64,000 nt of DNA from Pseudomonas sp. Irchel 3E20 (GTDB lineage Bacteria; Pseudomonadota; Gammaproteobacteria; Pseudomonadales; Pseudomonadaceae). A model generated the notes under the pieces. That model made no database searches. It was not told where the DNA came from and was given only the letters and a program-made list of their open reading frames with translations. Positions 8,570-17,990 of this stretch are shown here, piece by piece. Location of the stretch: positions 1-64,000 of the forward strand of contig NZ_FYEE01000002.1 in the NCBI RefSeq assembly GCF_900187645.1. The letters are read 5' to 3'. Position numbers and translations under genes: made by a program. The first letter of the stretch is position 1. Every line of letters starts with the position of its first letter.

Positions 8570-9727
8570 ATGAGCGGCGGGGTGTTCCCCTGGCGTGAAG
8601 GCAACCGCTTCGAGCTGTTGATCGACGGCCCGCAGTTTTTCCCGCGCATGCTGGTGGCCATCGCCCGCGCCGAGCAGCAGGTGGAACTGGAGCTGTACCT
8701 GGTGGAGGCGGGCGCCTGCGCCGAAGCCATGGTCCAGGCCCTGGTACAAGCCGCCGAGCGCGGTGTGCGGGTGCGTTGCCTGTTCGACGACTACGGCAGC
8801 CTGGCCTTCACCCTAGGGCTGCGTCGGCGCCTGACCGATGCCGGGGTCGAGTTGCGCTTCTACAACCGCCTCAGTTGGCGGCGCTGGGTGCGTAACCTGT
8901 ACCGCGACCACCGCAAACTGCTGCTGGTGGACCAGGGCCTGGCGGTGGTCGGTGGCACGGGGGTGACGGATGAGTTCTGGATGCCCGGCGAAGACGTCAG
9001 CCAATGGCACGAAGTGATGGTGCAGATCAGCGGGCCGCTGGTGCTCGACTGGCAAATGCTGTTCGACCGCCAGTGGCTCGCCAACCGCCACCGCACGGCG
9101 TGGAAACCCACCTCGCACTTTGGCCTGCAACGCCTGCCCCGGGTGCCGCCCAGTGGTTCGGGCATGGGCCGGGTGGCCTACGCCGACGCCCGCCAGCACC
9201 GCGACATCCTCCAAGCCCTGGTGCGTGCCCTCAACAGCGGGCAACGGCGGATCTGGCTGGCCACGCCGTATTTTCTGCCTACCTGGAAAGTGCGCCGCTC
9301 CCTGCGCAAGGCTGCCGCCCGGGGCGTGGACGTGCGCCTGTTGCTCACCGGGCCGCGCACCGACCACCCCTCGGTGCGTTATGCCGGGCACCGCTACTAC
9401 CCACGGCTGCTCAAGGCCGGGGTGCGGATTTTTGAATACCAGCCGTGTTTTTTGCACCTGAAAATGGTGCTGGTCGATGACTGGGTGAGCATTGGCTCAT
9501 GCAACTTCGACCACTGGAACCTGCGCTTCAACCTGGAAGCCAACCTTGAAGCCCTCGACCCGGACCTGACCCGGGCCGTGGCGGCCAGTTTCGAGGCTGA
9601 TTTCGCCCAAAGCGAAATCGTCAGCCTGCAGGATTGGCAGCGCCGCCCGTTGTGGCGGCGGGTCAAACAGCGGATATGGGGTTGGGTGGACCGGGTGGTG
9701 GTCAACTTGCTGGATAGGCGCGGCTGA
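8570..9727 (+). CDS. clsB: Cardiolipin synthase B-type (phospholipase D superfamily)
   Basis: This 385 aa protein has two HKD motifs: HRKLLLVDQG near residue 111 (H-x-K-x4-D) and HLKMVLVDD near residue 298. These form the active site of the phospholipase D superfamily. The length and the absence of N-terminal membrane helices fit ClsB rather than ClsA. It forms cardiolipin by phosphatidyl transfer at the inner membrane. It follows the YceI gene with no gap. Confidence 0.85.
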   Translation: MSGGVFPWREGNRFELLIDGPQFFPRMLVAIARAEQQVELELYLVEAGACAEAMVQALVQAAERGVRVRCLFDDYGSLAFTLGLRRRLTDAGVELRFYNRLSWRRWVRNLYRDHRKLLLVDQGLAVVGGTGVTDEFWMPGEDVSQWHEVMVQISGPLVLDWQMLFDRQWLANRHRTAWKPTSHFGLQRLPRVPPSGSGMGRVAYADARQHRDILQALVRALNSGQRRIWLATPYFLPTWKVRRSLRKAAARGVDVRLLLTGPRTDHPSVRYAGHRYYPRLLKAGVRIFEYQPCFLHLKMVLVDDWVSIGSCNFDHWNLRFNLEANLEALDPDLTRAVAASFEADFAQSEIVSLQDWQRRPLWRRVKQRIWGWVDRVVVNLLDRRG

Positions 9728-9754
9728 GCCGGGCAGCGATTAATGCGAACAACT

Positions 9755-9781
9755 GTGGGAGCGGGCTCGCCCGCGATGGCG
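9755..9781 (+). repeat. REP element
   Basis: REP unit GTGGGAGCGGGCTCGCCCGCGATGGC with the GCGGGC/GCCCGC stem, between the convergent clsB and bglX. Confidence 0.75.
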
Positions 9782-9878
9782 GATGACCGGCCAGCCCATC
9801 TGCTGGCTGACCCACCGCAACCGGGGGGCGTGCGGAGCGCCGCCCGGCCCGTTCCCACATCAGCCCCACCGTTTTCAG

Positions 9879-12158
9879 TCAGAGCAACTCAAAACTCTGC
9901 TGCTTCACATCCCGCGAGTTGAGGCCGATCTGCACGTTGAACTTGCCCGGTTCGGCGGCGTATTGCAGTTGGGTGTTGTAGAACTTCAAGTCGTCCTCGC
10001 TCAGGGTAAAGCGCAGCACCTTCTCTTCGCCGGCCTTGAGCATCAATTTCTGGAAGCCCTTGAGCTCCTTGACCGGGCGGATCATCGAGCCGGTGACGTC
10101 CTGCACGTACAACTGCACCACGGTTTCGCCATCGCGCCGGCCGGTGTTCTTGACCTTGATGGTGGCGTCCAGGGTGCCGCTTTTGTTCAGCGTGGTGGAC
10201 GACAGCGCCATGTCGCTGAGGCTGAAGTCGGTGTAGCTCAGGCCATAGCCGAACGGGTACAGCGGCCCGGTGGTGTCGTCGAAGTATTGGGAGGTGTAGT
10301 TGCCGGGTTTGCCCGGGGTGAACGGGCGGCCGATGCTCAGGTGGTTGTAGTAGGTGGGGATCTGGCCTACCGAGCGTGGGAAGGTCAGGGGCAGTTTGCC
10401 CGACGGGTTGTAGTCGCCGAACAGCACGTCGGCGATGGCGTTGCCGCCTTCGGTGCCGGCGAACCAGGTTTCCAGGATGGCGTCGGCCTGTTCCTTCTCG
10501 TCCACGATCGACAGCGGCCGGCCGTTCATCAGCACCAACACCAATGGCTTGCCGGTGGCCTTGAGGGCTTTAATCAGTTCGCGTTGGCTGGCCGGAATGT
10601 TCAGGTCGGTGCGGCTGGAGGATTCGTGGGACATGCCCCGCGACTCGCCCACCGCGGCCACCACCACATCGGCCTGCTGCGCGGCTTTCACCGCCTCGGC
10701 GATCAGTTGCGCGGCCGGGCGCGGGTCATCCACCACTTCCGGGGCGTCGAAGTTGAGGAAGTTCAGGTAGCCGAGCACCTTGGCATCGCCCGTGATGTTG
10801 GCGCCGCGGGCGTAGGTCAGGGTGGCTTGCTGGCCCATGGCCGCGCGCATGCCGTCGAACAGGGTCACCGATTGGTCCGGGCGCCCGGCGGCGGCCCAAC
10901 TGCCCATCATGTCGATGGGCGCCTTGGCCAGCGGGCCGACCAGGGCGATTTTCGCGGTCTTGGCCAGCGGCAGGGTCTGGTTGCGGTTTTCCAGCAGCAC
11001 CAGGCTGCGGCGCGCCACGTCGCGGGCTTCGCTGCGGTGCATGCGCTCAGGGGCGTAGAGGTCGGCCGGGTCTTGCTCGGCCTTGCCGATGCGCAGGTAC
11101 GGGTCCTTGAACAGGCCCATGTCGTACTTGGCGCCCAGCACTTCGCGCACGGCGTTGTCGATGTCGCTCTGGGCGATGTCGCCGGCCTTGAGCAGCCCCG
11201 GCAGTTCCTTGCCGTACAGGCTGTCGTTCATGCTCATGTCGATGCCGGCCTTGATCGCCAGTTTCGCCGCCTCGCGGCCATCGCGGGCCACGCCGTGGTT
11301 GATGAGCTCGAACACTGCGCCATGGTCGCTCACGGTCAGGCCCTTGAAGCCCCATTCCTTGCGCAGCAGGTCTTGCATCAGCCAGGTATTGGAAGAGGCC
11401 GGCACGCCGTTGATGGAGTTGAGCGCGGTCATCACCCCGCCGGCACCGGCGTCGATGGCGGCGCGGTAGGGCGGCAGGTAGTCCTGGTACATCTTGACCA
11501 GGCTCATGTCGACGATGTTGTAGTCACGCCCGCCCTCGACCGCGCCGTACAGGGCGAAGTGCTTGACGCTGGCCATGATGCTGTCGGCCGCGCTCGGCGC
11601 CGGGCCCTGGAAGGCGCGGACCATCACCTGGGCGATGCGTGAAACCAGGTAGGTGTCTTCGCCAAAGCCTTCGGAGGTGCGGCCCCAGCGTGGGTCGCGG
11701 GACACATCGACCATCGGCGCGAACGTCAGGTCGATGCTGTCGGCGGCGGCTTCCTTGGCGCTGATGCGCCCGCTCAGGCCAATGGCGTCCATGTCCCAGG
11801 AGGCGGCCAGCGCCAGGGGGATCGGGAAAATCGTGCGGTGCCCGTGGATCACGTCATAGGCGAAGAACATCGGGATCTTCAGGCGGCTGCGCATCGCCGC
11901 GTCCTGCATCGGCCGGTTTTCCGGGCGGGTGATGGAGTTGAACGTGCCGCCGATGCGTCCGGCGGCGATTTCCTTGCGGATCAATTCGCGGGGCATTTCC
12001 GGGCCGATGCTGATAAGGCGCAACTGGCCGATCTTTTCGTCCAGGGTCATCTGCTTGAGCAGGTCACTGACGAACGCTTCCTTGTTATCGGCGGTGGCGG
12101 CCCACGCGCCAGGGCTGGCCAGGGCGATGGCCAGGCTCAGCAAACACAACTTCTTCAT
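9879..12158 (-). CDS. bglX: Periplasmic beta-glucosidase BglX (GH3)
   Basis: This is a 759 aa exported glycoside hydrolase family 3 enzyme. The start at 12158 gives a clean signal peptide (MKKLCLLSLAIALASPGAWA); upstream in-frame codons only add unlikely sequence. Landmarks are the N-terminal QMTLDEKIGQLR, the SVKHFALYG loop and the nucleophile loop LTVSDHGAVFEL (Asp). The C-terminal part ends in a fibronectin-III-like domain (TIKVKNTGRRDGETVVQLYV). It removes terminal beta-glucosyl residues from oligosaccharides in the periplasm. Length matches E. coli BglX (765 aa). Confidence 0.93.
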   Translation of the reverse strand: MKKLCLLSLAIALASPGAWAATADNKEAFVSDLLKQMTLDEKIGQLRLISIGPEMPRELIRKEIAAGRIGGTFNSITRPENRPMQDAAMRSRLKIPMFFAYDVIHGHRTIFPIPLALAASWDMDAIGLSGRISAKEAAADSIDLTFAPMVDVSRDPRWGRTSEGFGEDTYLVSRIAQVMVRAFQGPAPSAADSIMASVKHFALYGAVEGGRDYNIVDMSLVKMYQDYLPPYRAAIDAGAGGVMTALNSINGVPASSNTWLMQDLLRKEWGFKGLTVSDHGAVFELINHGVARDGREAAKLAIKAGIDMSMNDSLYGKELPGLLKAGDIAQSDIDNAVREVLGAKYDMGLFKDPYLRIGKAEQDPADLYAPERMHRSEARDVARRSLVLLENRNQTLPLAKTAKIALVGPLAKAPIDMMGSWAAAGRPDQSVTLFDGMRAAMGQQATLTYARGANITGDAKVLGYLNFLNFDAPEVVDDPRPAAQLIAEAVKAAQQADVVVAAVGESRGMSHESSSRTDLNIPASQRELIKALKATGKPLVLVLMNGRPLSIVDEKEQADAILETWFAGTEGGNAIADVLFGDYNPSGKLPLTFPRSVGQIPTYYNHLSIGRPFTPGKPGNYTSQYFDDTTGPLYPFGYGLSYTDFSLSDMALSSTTLNKSGTLDATIKVKNTGRRDGETVVQLYVQDVTGSMIRPVKELKGFQKLMLKAGEEKVLRFTLSEDDLKFYNTQLQYAAEPGKFNVQIGLNSRDVKQQSFELL

Positions 12159-12400
12159 CAATATTGTTCTCGGGGTGCGAGCGGGCCTCGTTATAAAAAA
12201 ACGCAGCCCGTTCGCCAAAAAATAGGGAGCGGCTATTGTTGTTCGGGTGTTGTGCAGGTAAATACCGCACACTCGGCAACGACTTTTCGCACAGGGCATC
12301 TTTTAGCTCAAAGGCTTGATGCTTGCCAGTAGCGGCGCAACATTAAAGTGCCAGGCACTGGCCAGCGCCGGTTCCAATTCTCCGAGGGAGCGTCACCACC

Positions 12401-13009
12401 ATGAACACACCAAACGGTTATCGCGCAGGTTGGCAGCTGGCGGTCTTGCTGCTGGTCGGCACGCTGCTCAGCGGCTGCGGCATCAACACCATTCCCACCC
12501 TGGACGAGCAGGCCAAGGCCGCTTGGTCCCAGGTGCAGAACCAGTACCAGCGCCGCGCCGACCTGATCCCCAACCTGGTGGAAACGGTCAAGGGCTACGC
12601 CCAGCACGAACAGGAAACCCTCACCGCCGTGATCGAGGCGCGGGCCAAGGCCACGTCCATTCAGGTGGACGCCAGCACCCTGGACAACCCGGAAAAGCTC
12701 AAACAGTTCCAACAGGCCCAGGACCAACTCACCGGCGCCCTCAGCCGTTTGATGGTGGTGTCCGAGCGCTACCCGGACCTCAAGGCCAACCAGAACTTCC
12801 TGGCCCTGCAATCGCAACTCGAAGGCACCGAGAACCGCATCAGCGTGGCGCGGCGCGACTTCATCCTCGCGGTGCAGAAGTACAACACCGAGCTGCGCAC
12901 CTTCCCTGGCCGCTTGTGGCACAGCGTGATGTACAGCGACCTGCCGATCCGCGAGAACTTCGAGGCCACCAGCCCCGACGCCGACAAAGCCCCGCAAGTG
13001 AAGTTCTAA
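12401..13009 (+). CDS. LemA family protein
   Basis: This 202 aa protein has an N-terminal hydrophobic helix ending in LLSGCG, a possible lipobox. It continues with the conserved LemA core NQYQRRADLIPNLVETVKGYA and a long alpha-helical bundle ending in RTFPGRLW. Members face the periplasm; their function is poorly defined. It leads a three-gene set with two TPM-domain genes (spacing 10 and 28 bases), a common LemA-TPM association. Confidence 0.88.
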   Translation: MNTPNGYRAGWQLAVLLLVGTLLSGCGINTIPTLDEQAKAAWSQVQNQYQRRADLIPNLVETVKGYAQHEQETLTAVIEARAKATSIQVDASTLDNPEKLKQFQQAQDQLTGALSRLMVVSERYPDLKANQNFLALQSQLEGTENRISVARRDFILAVQKYNTELRTFPGRLWHSVMYSDLPIRENFEATSPDADKAPQVKF

Positions 13010-13019
13010 GGAACCTGCC

Positions 13020-13751
13020 ATGCGCCTGTTGAACATCGGCCTGTCGCTGCTCTGGGCCTTGGCCCTCACGGCCCAGGCCGAACTCAAGTTCCCCGAACTC
13101 AGCGGGCGGGTGGTCGATACCGCGAACCTGATCGAGCCCGCTGTGCGCCAGCAACTGGCCCAGCAACTGGCCGCCCACGAGCAGGCCACCGGTGAGCAAG
13201 TGGTGGTGGTCACCCTGCCTGACCTGCAAGGCACCAGCATCGACGACTTCGGTTACCAGTTGGGGCGCCACTGGGGCATCGGCCAGAAAGACAAGAACAA
13301 CGGCGCGCTGTTGATCGTCGCCCGCGACGAGCGCAAGTTGCGCATTGAAGTCGGCTATGGCCTGGAAGAGCGCCTCACCGACGCGCAATCCTCGATCATC
13401 CTCAACCAGGTCATCACCCCAGCCTTCAAGAACGGCCAGTTCAGCAAGGGCATCAGCGACGGCGTCGCCGCGATGCTGTTGGTGCTGGGCGGCAGCCCCC
13501 TGGATGAGCCGGTGGCCGGGCCCAGCACGCGCCATTCGGGCATTTTGCTGTTCGGGCTGCTGATCCTGGTGGTGTTCGTGATGCTCGGCGGGGGTGGCGG
13601 GCGCGGGCGTGGGCGCGGTGGCCCCGGCGCAATAGTCGGCGGTATTCTCGGCGGCTTGGCCAGCGGCGGTTTCGGCGGCGGCGGGGGCGGCGGAGGCTTT
13701 GGCGGTGGCGGCGGCAGCTTCGGCGGCGGCGGTGCATCGGGCGGCTGGTGA
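13020..13751 (+). CDS. TPM-domain membrane protein with Gly-rich tail
   Basis: This 243 aa protein has a signal peptide (about 20 residues), a TPM domain at about 25-150 (GRVVDTANLIEP, IGQKDKNNGALLIVA, VGYGLEERLTDAQ), a transmembrane helix around residues 176-193 (HSGILLFGLLILVVFVM) and a C-terminal tail made almost entirely of Gly with Phe and Ser, ending SGGW. This architecture is typical of YgcG/LemA-partner proteins. The role in the envelope is not established. Confidence 0.86.
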   Translation: MRLLNIGLSLLWALALTAQAELKFPELSGRVVDTANLIEPAVRQQLAQQLAAHEQATGEQVVVVTLPDLQGTSIDDFGYQLGRHWGIGQKDKNNGALLIVARDERKLRIEVGYGLEERLTDAQSSIILNQVITPAFKNGQFSKGISDGVAAMLLVLGGSPLDEPVAGPSTRHSGILLFGLLILVVFVMLGGGGGRGRGRGGPGAIVGGILGGLASGGFGGGGGGGGFGGGGGSFGGGGASGGW

Positions 13752-13779
13752 CAACAACCCTGAACAGGCAGTGCTAACC

Positions 13780-14397
13780 ATGGCTTTATTGAGTGAATAC
13801 GAACAACGGCAAGTGGCCCAGGCCATTGCCCGGGTCGAGCGGCAAACCGACGCCGAACTGGTCACTGTGCTGGCGGCGCGGGCCGACGACTACGCCTACA
13901 TCCCGCTGCTGTGGGCCAGCCTGTTGGCGCTGGTGGTGCCGGGCGTGGTGCATTACGCCAGCGGCTGGATGAACATGCACAGCCTGCTGCTGACCCAATG
14001 GGTGAGTTTTGTGGTGCTGTGCCTGGTGTTTCGCCTGCCGGCGCTGACCAGCTACCTGATCCCCCGCTCGGTGCGCCACTGGCGCGCCTCGAACCTGGCG
14101 CGGCGCCAGTTCCTGGAGCAGAACCTGCACCACACCGTGGGCAGCACCGGCGTGCTGATTTTCGTCAGCGAGGCCGAGCGCTACGTGGAAATCCTGGTGG
14201 ACGAAGGCATCTCCCGGCGCCTCGATAACCAGGCCTGGGAAACCATCGTCAGCACCTTCACCGCCCAAGTGAAGCAAGGCCAGACCCTGGCGGGCTTCAT
14301 CGCCTGCATCGAAGCCTGCGGCGAACTGCTCAAGGAACACGTGCCGCTGACCCACGAACGCAACGAATTGCCCAACCGCTTGGTGGTGCTGGCCTGA
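13780..14397 (+). CDS. Second TPM-domain membrane protein
   Basis: This 205 aa protein starts at MALLSEYEQRQV. It has two central membrane segments (about 35-57 and 68-88) and then a soluble TPM-like domain (GVLIFVSEAERYVEILVDEGI). It probably works with the preceding LemA and TPM proteins. An earlier in-frame start at 13699 lies inside the Gly-rich tail of the upstream gene and was rejected. Confidence 0.82.
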   Translation: MALLSEYEQRQVAQAIARVERQTDAELVTVLAARADDYAYIPLLWASLLALVVPGVVHYASGWMNMHSLLLTQWVSFVVLCLVFRLPALTSYLIPRSVRHWRASNLARRQFLEQNLHHTVGSTGVLIFVSEAERYVEILVDEGISRRLDNQAWETIVSTFTAQVKQGQTLAGFIACIEACGELLKEHVPLTHERNELPNRLVVLA

Positions 14398-14402
14398 GTG
14401 TG

Positions 14403-14441
14403 TGGGCCGTGGTGTAAATAACTGCGTGTCCCCACGGCCCA
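14403..14441. terminator. Terminator-like hairpin after the LemA/TPM genes
   Basis: A 10-bp perfect stem TGGGCCGTGG (14403-14412) / CCACGGCCCA (14432-14441) starts 6 bases after the TPM stop codon. There is no T-run, so intrinsic termination would be weak. Confidence 0.45.
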
Positions 14442-14496
14442 ACCCCCCTAAAATGCGCGCCACTTTCCGATTCGCACTCGCCGAGGCGCCTTGCTT

Positions 14497-15711
14497 ATGT
14501 CCGTTCCTGCCACCCCCGCCAGCGGCGATCACCACACTCAATTTCTCGACCTGTTGCGCGCCAGCCTGGCCGAGAACGGCTTTATCAAACTGGTGCTGGC
14601 CAAACACGTGGGCAGCGAGGTGGAGCTGCAACGCCTCACCGTCAAGCAGGTGACGGTCAAGGAGCAGGCGTGCCTGTGCTTCGTGTACCGCTACAAAACC
14701 CGCGACATCACCAAGAACTTGGCCCTGGACGAAGGCGTGGCGCTGATCGCCGGGCTGTTGCCGGCTACCTTCAAAAACGCGCATTTGCTGACCCTGAGCG
14801 ACGAAGCCCAGCTCGAATACAGCAAAAAGGGCAAGAGTTCGCTGTTCAAGAGCAAGCCCCAGCAACTGCGGGAAGTGCCCTCGGCCGAACACGACCGCGA
14901 GAAACACCGCTTCCTCGACCTGAGCCGGCCGTTCCTCGCCGACCTGGGCGTGACCAACGCCCGCGGCGAACTGATCCCGGCCATGTCGCGCAAGTGGAAG
15001 CAGATCAACAAGTTCATCGAAGTGTTCAGCCACGCCCTCACCGCATCGCCCCTGGCCCTGGACAAACCGGTGCGCGTGGCGGATTTCGGCTCGGGCAAGG
15101 GCTACCTGACCTTCGCCATCCACGACTACCTGCGCAACACCCTGCAGGCCGACGGCCAAGTCACCGGCGTAGAACTGCGCCAAGACCTGGTGACCCTGTG
15201 CAACGCCGCCGCCGCGCGCCTGCAACACCCCGGGCTGGCGTTCAAATGCGGCGACGTGCGCAGCGTCGCGCCCAGCGAACTGGACGTGATGATCGCCCTG
15301 CACGCCTGCGACATCGCCACCGACTACGCCATCCACACCGGCATCCGCTCGGGCGCGGCGATCATCCTCTGCTCGCCGTGCTGCCATAAACAGCTGCGCC
15401 TGCAAATCCACAGCCCGGCGCTGCTCAAGCCGATGCTGCAATACGGCCTGCACCTGGGCCAACAGGCCGAAATGCTCACCGACAGCCTGCGTGCGCTGTT
15501 CCTCGAAGCCTGCGGCTACGAGACCAAGGTGTTTGAATTCATCTCCTTGGAACACACCAACAAAAACAAAATGATCCTCGCCATCAAACGCCCCGAACCC
15601 TTGGACCCGGCGGCCCTGCTGGTGAAAATCCAAGCCCTCAAGGCTTTCTACAACATCAGCGAGCATTGCCTGGAAACCCTGCTGCGCGCCGATGGCTACT
15701 TGCCCGAATAA
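14497..15711 (+). CDS. Class I SAM-dependent methyltransferase
   Basis: This is a 404 aa cytoplasmic protein. An N-terminal domain of about 190 residues is followed by a Rossmann methyltransferase core: SAM motif I VADFGSGKGYLTFAI around residue 189, an acidic end of strand 2 in GVELRQDLV, and DVMIALHACDIATDYAI further on. The CSPCCHKQLR segment near residue 290 is characteristic of a family related to eukaryotic METTL25/RRNAD-type proteins. The substrate, possibly RNA, is not known. ATG at 14497 is preferred over TTG at 14491. Confidence 0.8.
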   Translation: MSVPATPASGDHHTQFLDLLRASLAENGFIKLVLAKHVGSEVELQRLTVKQVTVKEQACLCFVYRYKTRDITKNLALDEGVALIAGLLPATFKNAHLLTLSDEAQLEYSKKGKSSLFKSKPQQLREVPSAEHDREKHRFLDLSRPFLADLGVTNARGELIPAMSRKWKQINKFIEVFSHALTASPLALDKPVRVADFGSGKGYLTFAIHDYLRNTLQADGQVTGVELRQDLVTLCNAAAARLQHPGLAFKCGDVRSVAPSELDVMIALHACDIATDYAIHTGIRSGAAIILCSPCCHKQLRLQIHSPALLKPMLQYGLHLGQQAEMLTDSLRALFLEACGYETKVFEFISLEHTNKNKMILAIKRPEPLDPAALLVKIQALKAFYNISEHCLETLLRADGYLPE

Positions 15712-15753
15712 GCTCCCCCTTATGGGAAGGGGGTTATAGGGGCGCTGGCCTAT

Positions 15754-15780
15754 GTGGGAGCGGGCTTGCCCGCGATGGCG
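15754..15780 (+). repeat. REP element
   Basis: REP unit GTGGGAGCGGGCTTGCCCGC followed by GATGGCG, downstream of the methyltransferase gene. Confidence 0.78.
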
Positions 15781-15826
15781 CCCTCAAGCCCGCTGCCACA
15801 GTTGAACTGTGGTGTGGGTGGGTTTT

Positions 15827-16762
15827 TCATTTTTTCCGCTGTGGGAGCGAGCCTGCTCGCGATGGTGGCACCTTGCCCTTGCTGGCCGGCGCGGCCTGCA
15901 CCCCGGTCCTGCGCCCCAGCATCACCGTGGCGATCACCCCAGTGGCAAACAGCCACGTGATCGGCGCCACTTGTTCGCCAAAAAACAGCGCCGAAAAAGC
16001 AATGGTGAAGAAAATCTGCAGCAACTGGATCTGGCTGACCCGGGCGATGCCGCCCATGGCCAGCCCCGCGTACCAGGCGAAAAAGCCGAGAAACTGGGAA
16101 AACAGCGACACATAGCCAAACGCCCACCAAGCCTTGGCCGACACCGGGCCCTGGTGTTGCAGCGCCAGGTACGCCACCGGGCCGATCAGCAGCGGGGTGG
16201 ACAGCACCAGCGCCCAGCAGATCACCTGCCAGCCGCCCATCTCCCGCGCCAGGCGCCCGCCCTCGGCGTAACCCAAGCCGCCCACGGCAATGGCGCCGAG
16301 CATCAGCAAGTCCCCGGCCTGGATGCTGCCGGCGCCGCTTATCAGCGCATAACCCAGCACCAGCGCACTGCCCAGGGCCGCGCAGGCCCAGAAGGCTTTC
16401 GACGGCCGCTCATGGGACAGCCACGCCGCATACAGCGCCACACACAGCGGCTGCAAACCGTTGACCAGCGCACCGTGGGAGGCGGGCAGGGTCCGCATGG
16501 CCCAGGCCGACAGCACGGGAAACCCCAGGATCACCCCGGCGATCACCAGGCACAGGCCTTTGACCTGCGCCCAGGTCGGCCACTTCTCCCGGCGCCACAT
16601 CAACAGCGCCGCCGCCGGCACCGCCGCGAACAGCGCCCGGCCCAGGCCGTTGAGCAACGGGTGGATTTCCTGCACCACGATGCGGGTGAAAGGCAGGGTC
16701 AGGCTGAAGATAATCACGCCCAGCAGGCCCAGGGCCATGCCGGTGTTTTCGCGGGAAGTCAT
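15827..16762 (-). CDS. EamA/DMT-family transporter
   Basis: This is a 311 aa inner-membrane protein with about ten transmembrane segments arranged as two EamA repeats. It begins MTSRENTGMALGLLGVIIF (start 16762 chosen over 16801, which would add a charged extension). The family exports small metabolites such as amino acids. The last ~10 residues (RAGSLPQRKK) are encoded by a REP element at 15841-15866, so the natural stop seems to have been lost or moved when the repeat inserted. Confidence 0.84.
   Translation of the reverse strand: MTSRENTGMALGLLGVIIFSLTLPFTRIVVQEIHPLLNGLGRALFAAVPAAALLMWRREKWPTWAQVKGLCLVIAGVILGFPVLSAWAMRTLPASHGALVNGLQPLCVALYAAWLSHERPSKAFWACAALGSALVLGYALISGAGSIQAGDLLMLGAIAVGGLGYAEGGRLAREMGGWQVICWALVLSTPLLIGPVAYLALQHQGPVSAKAWWAFGYVSLFSQFLGFFAWYAGLAMGGIARVSQIQLLQIFFTIAFSALFFGEQVAPITWLFATGVIATVMLGRRTGVQAAPASKGKVPPSRAGSLPQRKK
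15841..15866 (+). repeat. REP element overlapping the EamA gene 3' end
   Basis: REP unit GTGGGAGCGAGCCTGCTCGC followed by GATGGT. On the minus strand it is translated as the C-terminal tail of the EamA transporter. Confidence 0.75.
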
Positions 16763-16887
16763 AGGGGCAACCGGAATCAAAAGGTGGCGGGTGGCCTCCA
16801 TCTAGCCATAAACCACCGCGGTTACGCTGTTACAGCTGGGGGCGAAGTGGGGCGTACAGTTTGTACTCCCCAACGCCAAGGCACCCC

Positions 16888-16976
16888 GTAGCAAGCGGGC
16901 TTGCCGGATCGGTGGTGCTGCTTGCACAAACCCCAGGGCTGCTGCGCACCCCAACGCGGGCAAGCCCGCTTGCTAC
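16888..16976. repeat. REPIN: inverted pair of REP units
   Basis: Two perfect inverted 18-mers, GTAGCAAGCGGGCTTGCC (16888-16905) and its complement (16959-16976), flank 53 bases. This is the classic REP doublet that can fold into one long cruciform. The 320-base gap between the EamA and PfpI genes holds this element and otherwise nothing recognisable. Confidence 0.82.
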
Positions 16977-17082
16977 ACTCGGCCGCCGCCGCGCAGGCCC
17001 GGTGTAGTAGGCGGTTATTACCCACGCCGGCCAATTGGGGCTAGGGTGAATACTTCCTGTACTTACCCCGAGGAACCCCGTC

Positions 17083-17664
17083 ATGGCCGCGAAGAAAATC
17101 CTGATGCTGGTCGGCGATTACGTCGAAGACTACGAAGTGATGGTGCCGTTCCAGGCACTTTCGATGGTGGGCCATACCGTGCACGCGGTGTGCCCGGACA
17201 AAACCGCCGGGCAGACCGTGCGCACGGCGATCCATGATTTCGAGGGCGACCAGACCTACAGCGAAAAACCCGGCCACTTGTTTGCCCTCAATTTCGATTT
17301 CGCCCAGGTCGCGGCGGCCGACTACGACGCCCTGCTGGTGCCCGGCGGCCGGGCGCCGGAGTACCTGCGCCTGAACGACCAAGTGCTGCAACTGGTGCGT
17401 GATTTCGACCGGGCCGGCAAGCCGATTGCGGCGGTGTGCCATGGTGCGCAACTGCTGGCGGCAGCGGGCATTCTGGCGGGCCGCGAATGCAGCGCCTACC
17501 CGGCCTGCGCCCCGGAAGTGCGCCTGGCCGGCGGCACTTACATCGACATTCCCGTGACGGCGGGCCACGTGCAAGGCAACCTGGCCACCGCCCCGGCCTG
17601 GCCGGCCCACCCGCAATGGCTGGCCGGTTTCCTCGGGTTGCTGGGCACCACCATCACGCTGTAA
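17083..17664 (+). CDS. DJ-1/PfpI family protein
   Basis: This 193 aa cytoplasmic protein has the glutamine-amidotransferase-like fold of DJ-1/Pfp[22 protein letters not shown] carries the conserved Glu, and the nucleophile elbow [10 protein letters not shown] has the reactive Cys near residue 120. Members act as glyoxalase III/deglycase-type enzymes, isonitrile hydratases or stress chaperones; which applies here cannot be decided. A strong ribosome site (AAAGGAGG) links it to the following RHH gene, so they are probably co-transcribed. Confidence 0.85.
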   Translation: MAAKKILMLVGDYVEDYEVMVPFQALSMVGHTVHAVCPDKTAGQTVRTAIHDFEGDQTYSEKPGHLFALNFDFAQVAAADYDALLVPGGRAPEYLRLNDQVLQLVRDFDRAGKPIAAVCHGAQLLAAAGILAGRECSAYPACAPEVRLAGGTYIDIPVTAGHVQGNLATAPAWPAHPQWLAGFLGLLGTTITL

Positions 17665-17678
17665 AGGAGGTTTTTGCC

Positions 17679-17990
17679 ATGTGCGAGCTGTACGTCAAGG
17701 CCGATCCGATGCTCTACGAGTCACGCTCGCGCTCCCTGCGCATCCGCGGCGTGGTCACCACCCTGCGCCTGGAAAACCAGTTCTGGGACATCCTCGCCCA
17801 AATCGCCCAGGCCGATGGCATGAGCACCAACCAGTTGATCGCCAAGCTCTATGAAGAGGTGATGGACTACCGTGGCGAGGTGGTCAATTTCGCCTCGTTC
17901 CTGCGGGTCAGTTGCACCCGTTACCTGAGCCAGCCGCGTACTCAGGCACCGGCGCAGTTGGCCCTGGTGCGCAGCCCGGCTTGGGCTTAA
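17679..17990 (+). CDS. Ribbon-helix-helix domain protein
   Basis: This 103 aa protein has an RHH-type core, SLRIRGVVTTLRLENQFWDILAQIAQADGMSTNQLIAKLYEEV (beta strand then two helices, about residues 20-65), of the kind found in small DNA-binding or toxin/antitoxin-like proteins. A strong Shine-Dalgarno sits 8-14 bases upstream of the ATG at 17679. The 3' end overlaps the convergent immunity-like gene by 4 bases. It is probably a regulator linked to the PfpI gene. Confidence 0.75.
   Translation: MCELYVKADPMLYESRSRSLRIRGVVTTLRLENQFWDILAQIAQADGMSTNQLIAKLYEEVMDYRGEVVNFASFLRVSCTRYLSQPRTQAPAQLALVRSPAWA

Noticed and set aside
9783..11642. A 619-codon open frame opposite bglX
   Set aside because: It is antisense to an intact GH3 enzyme, has no domain and a low-complexity Gly/Val/His/Gln composition typical of the reverse frame of GC-rich genes.
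13786..15666. A 626-codon open frame opposite the TPM and methyltransferase genes
   Set aside because: It spans two well-supported genes and an intergenic hairpin on the other strand, with His/Gln/Val-rich shadow composition and no motif.
15715..15733. Hairpin CCCCCTT/AAGGGGG as a terminator of the methyltransferase gene
   Set aside because: The stem is perfect but only 7 bp with no T-run, and a REP element follows; support is too weak to annotate it as a terminator.
16888..16976. CRISPR-like repeats
   Set aside because: The repeats are an inverted pair of REP units with a single 53-base spacer; there is no regular array anywhere in the window.
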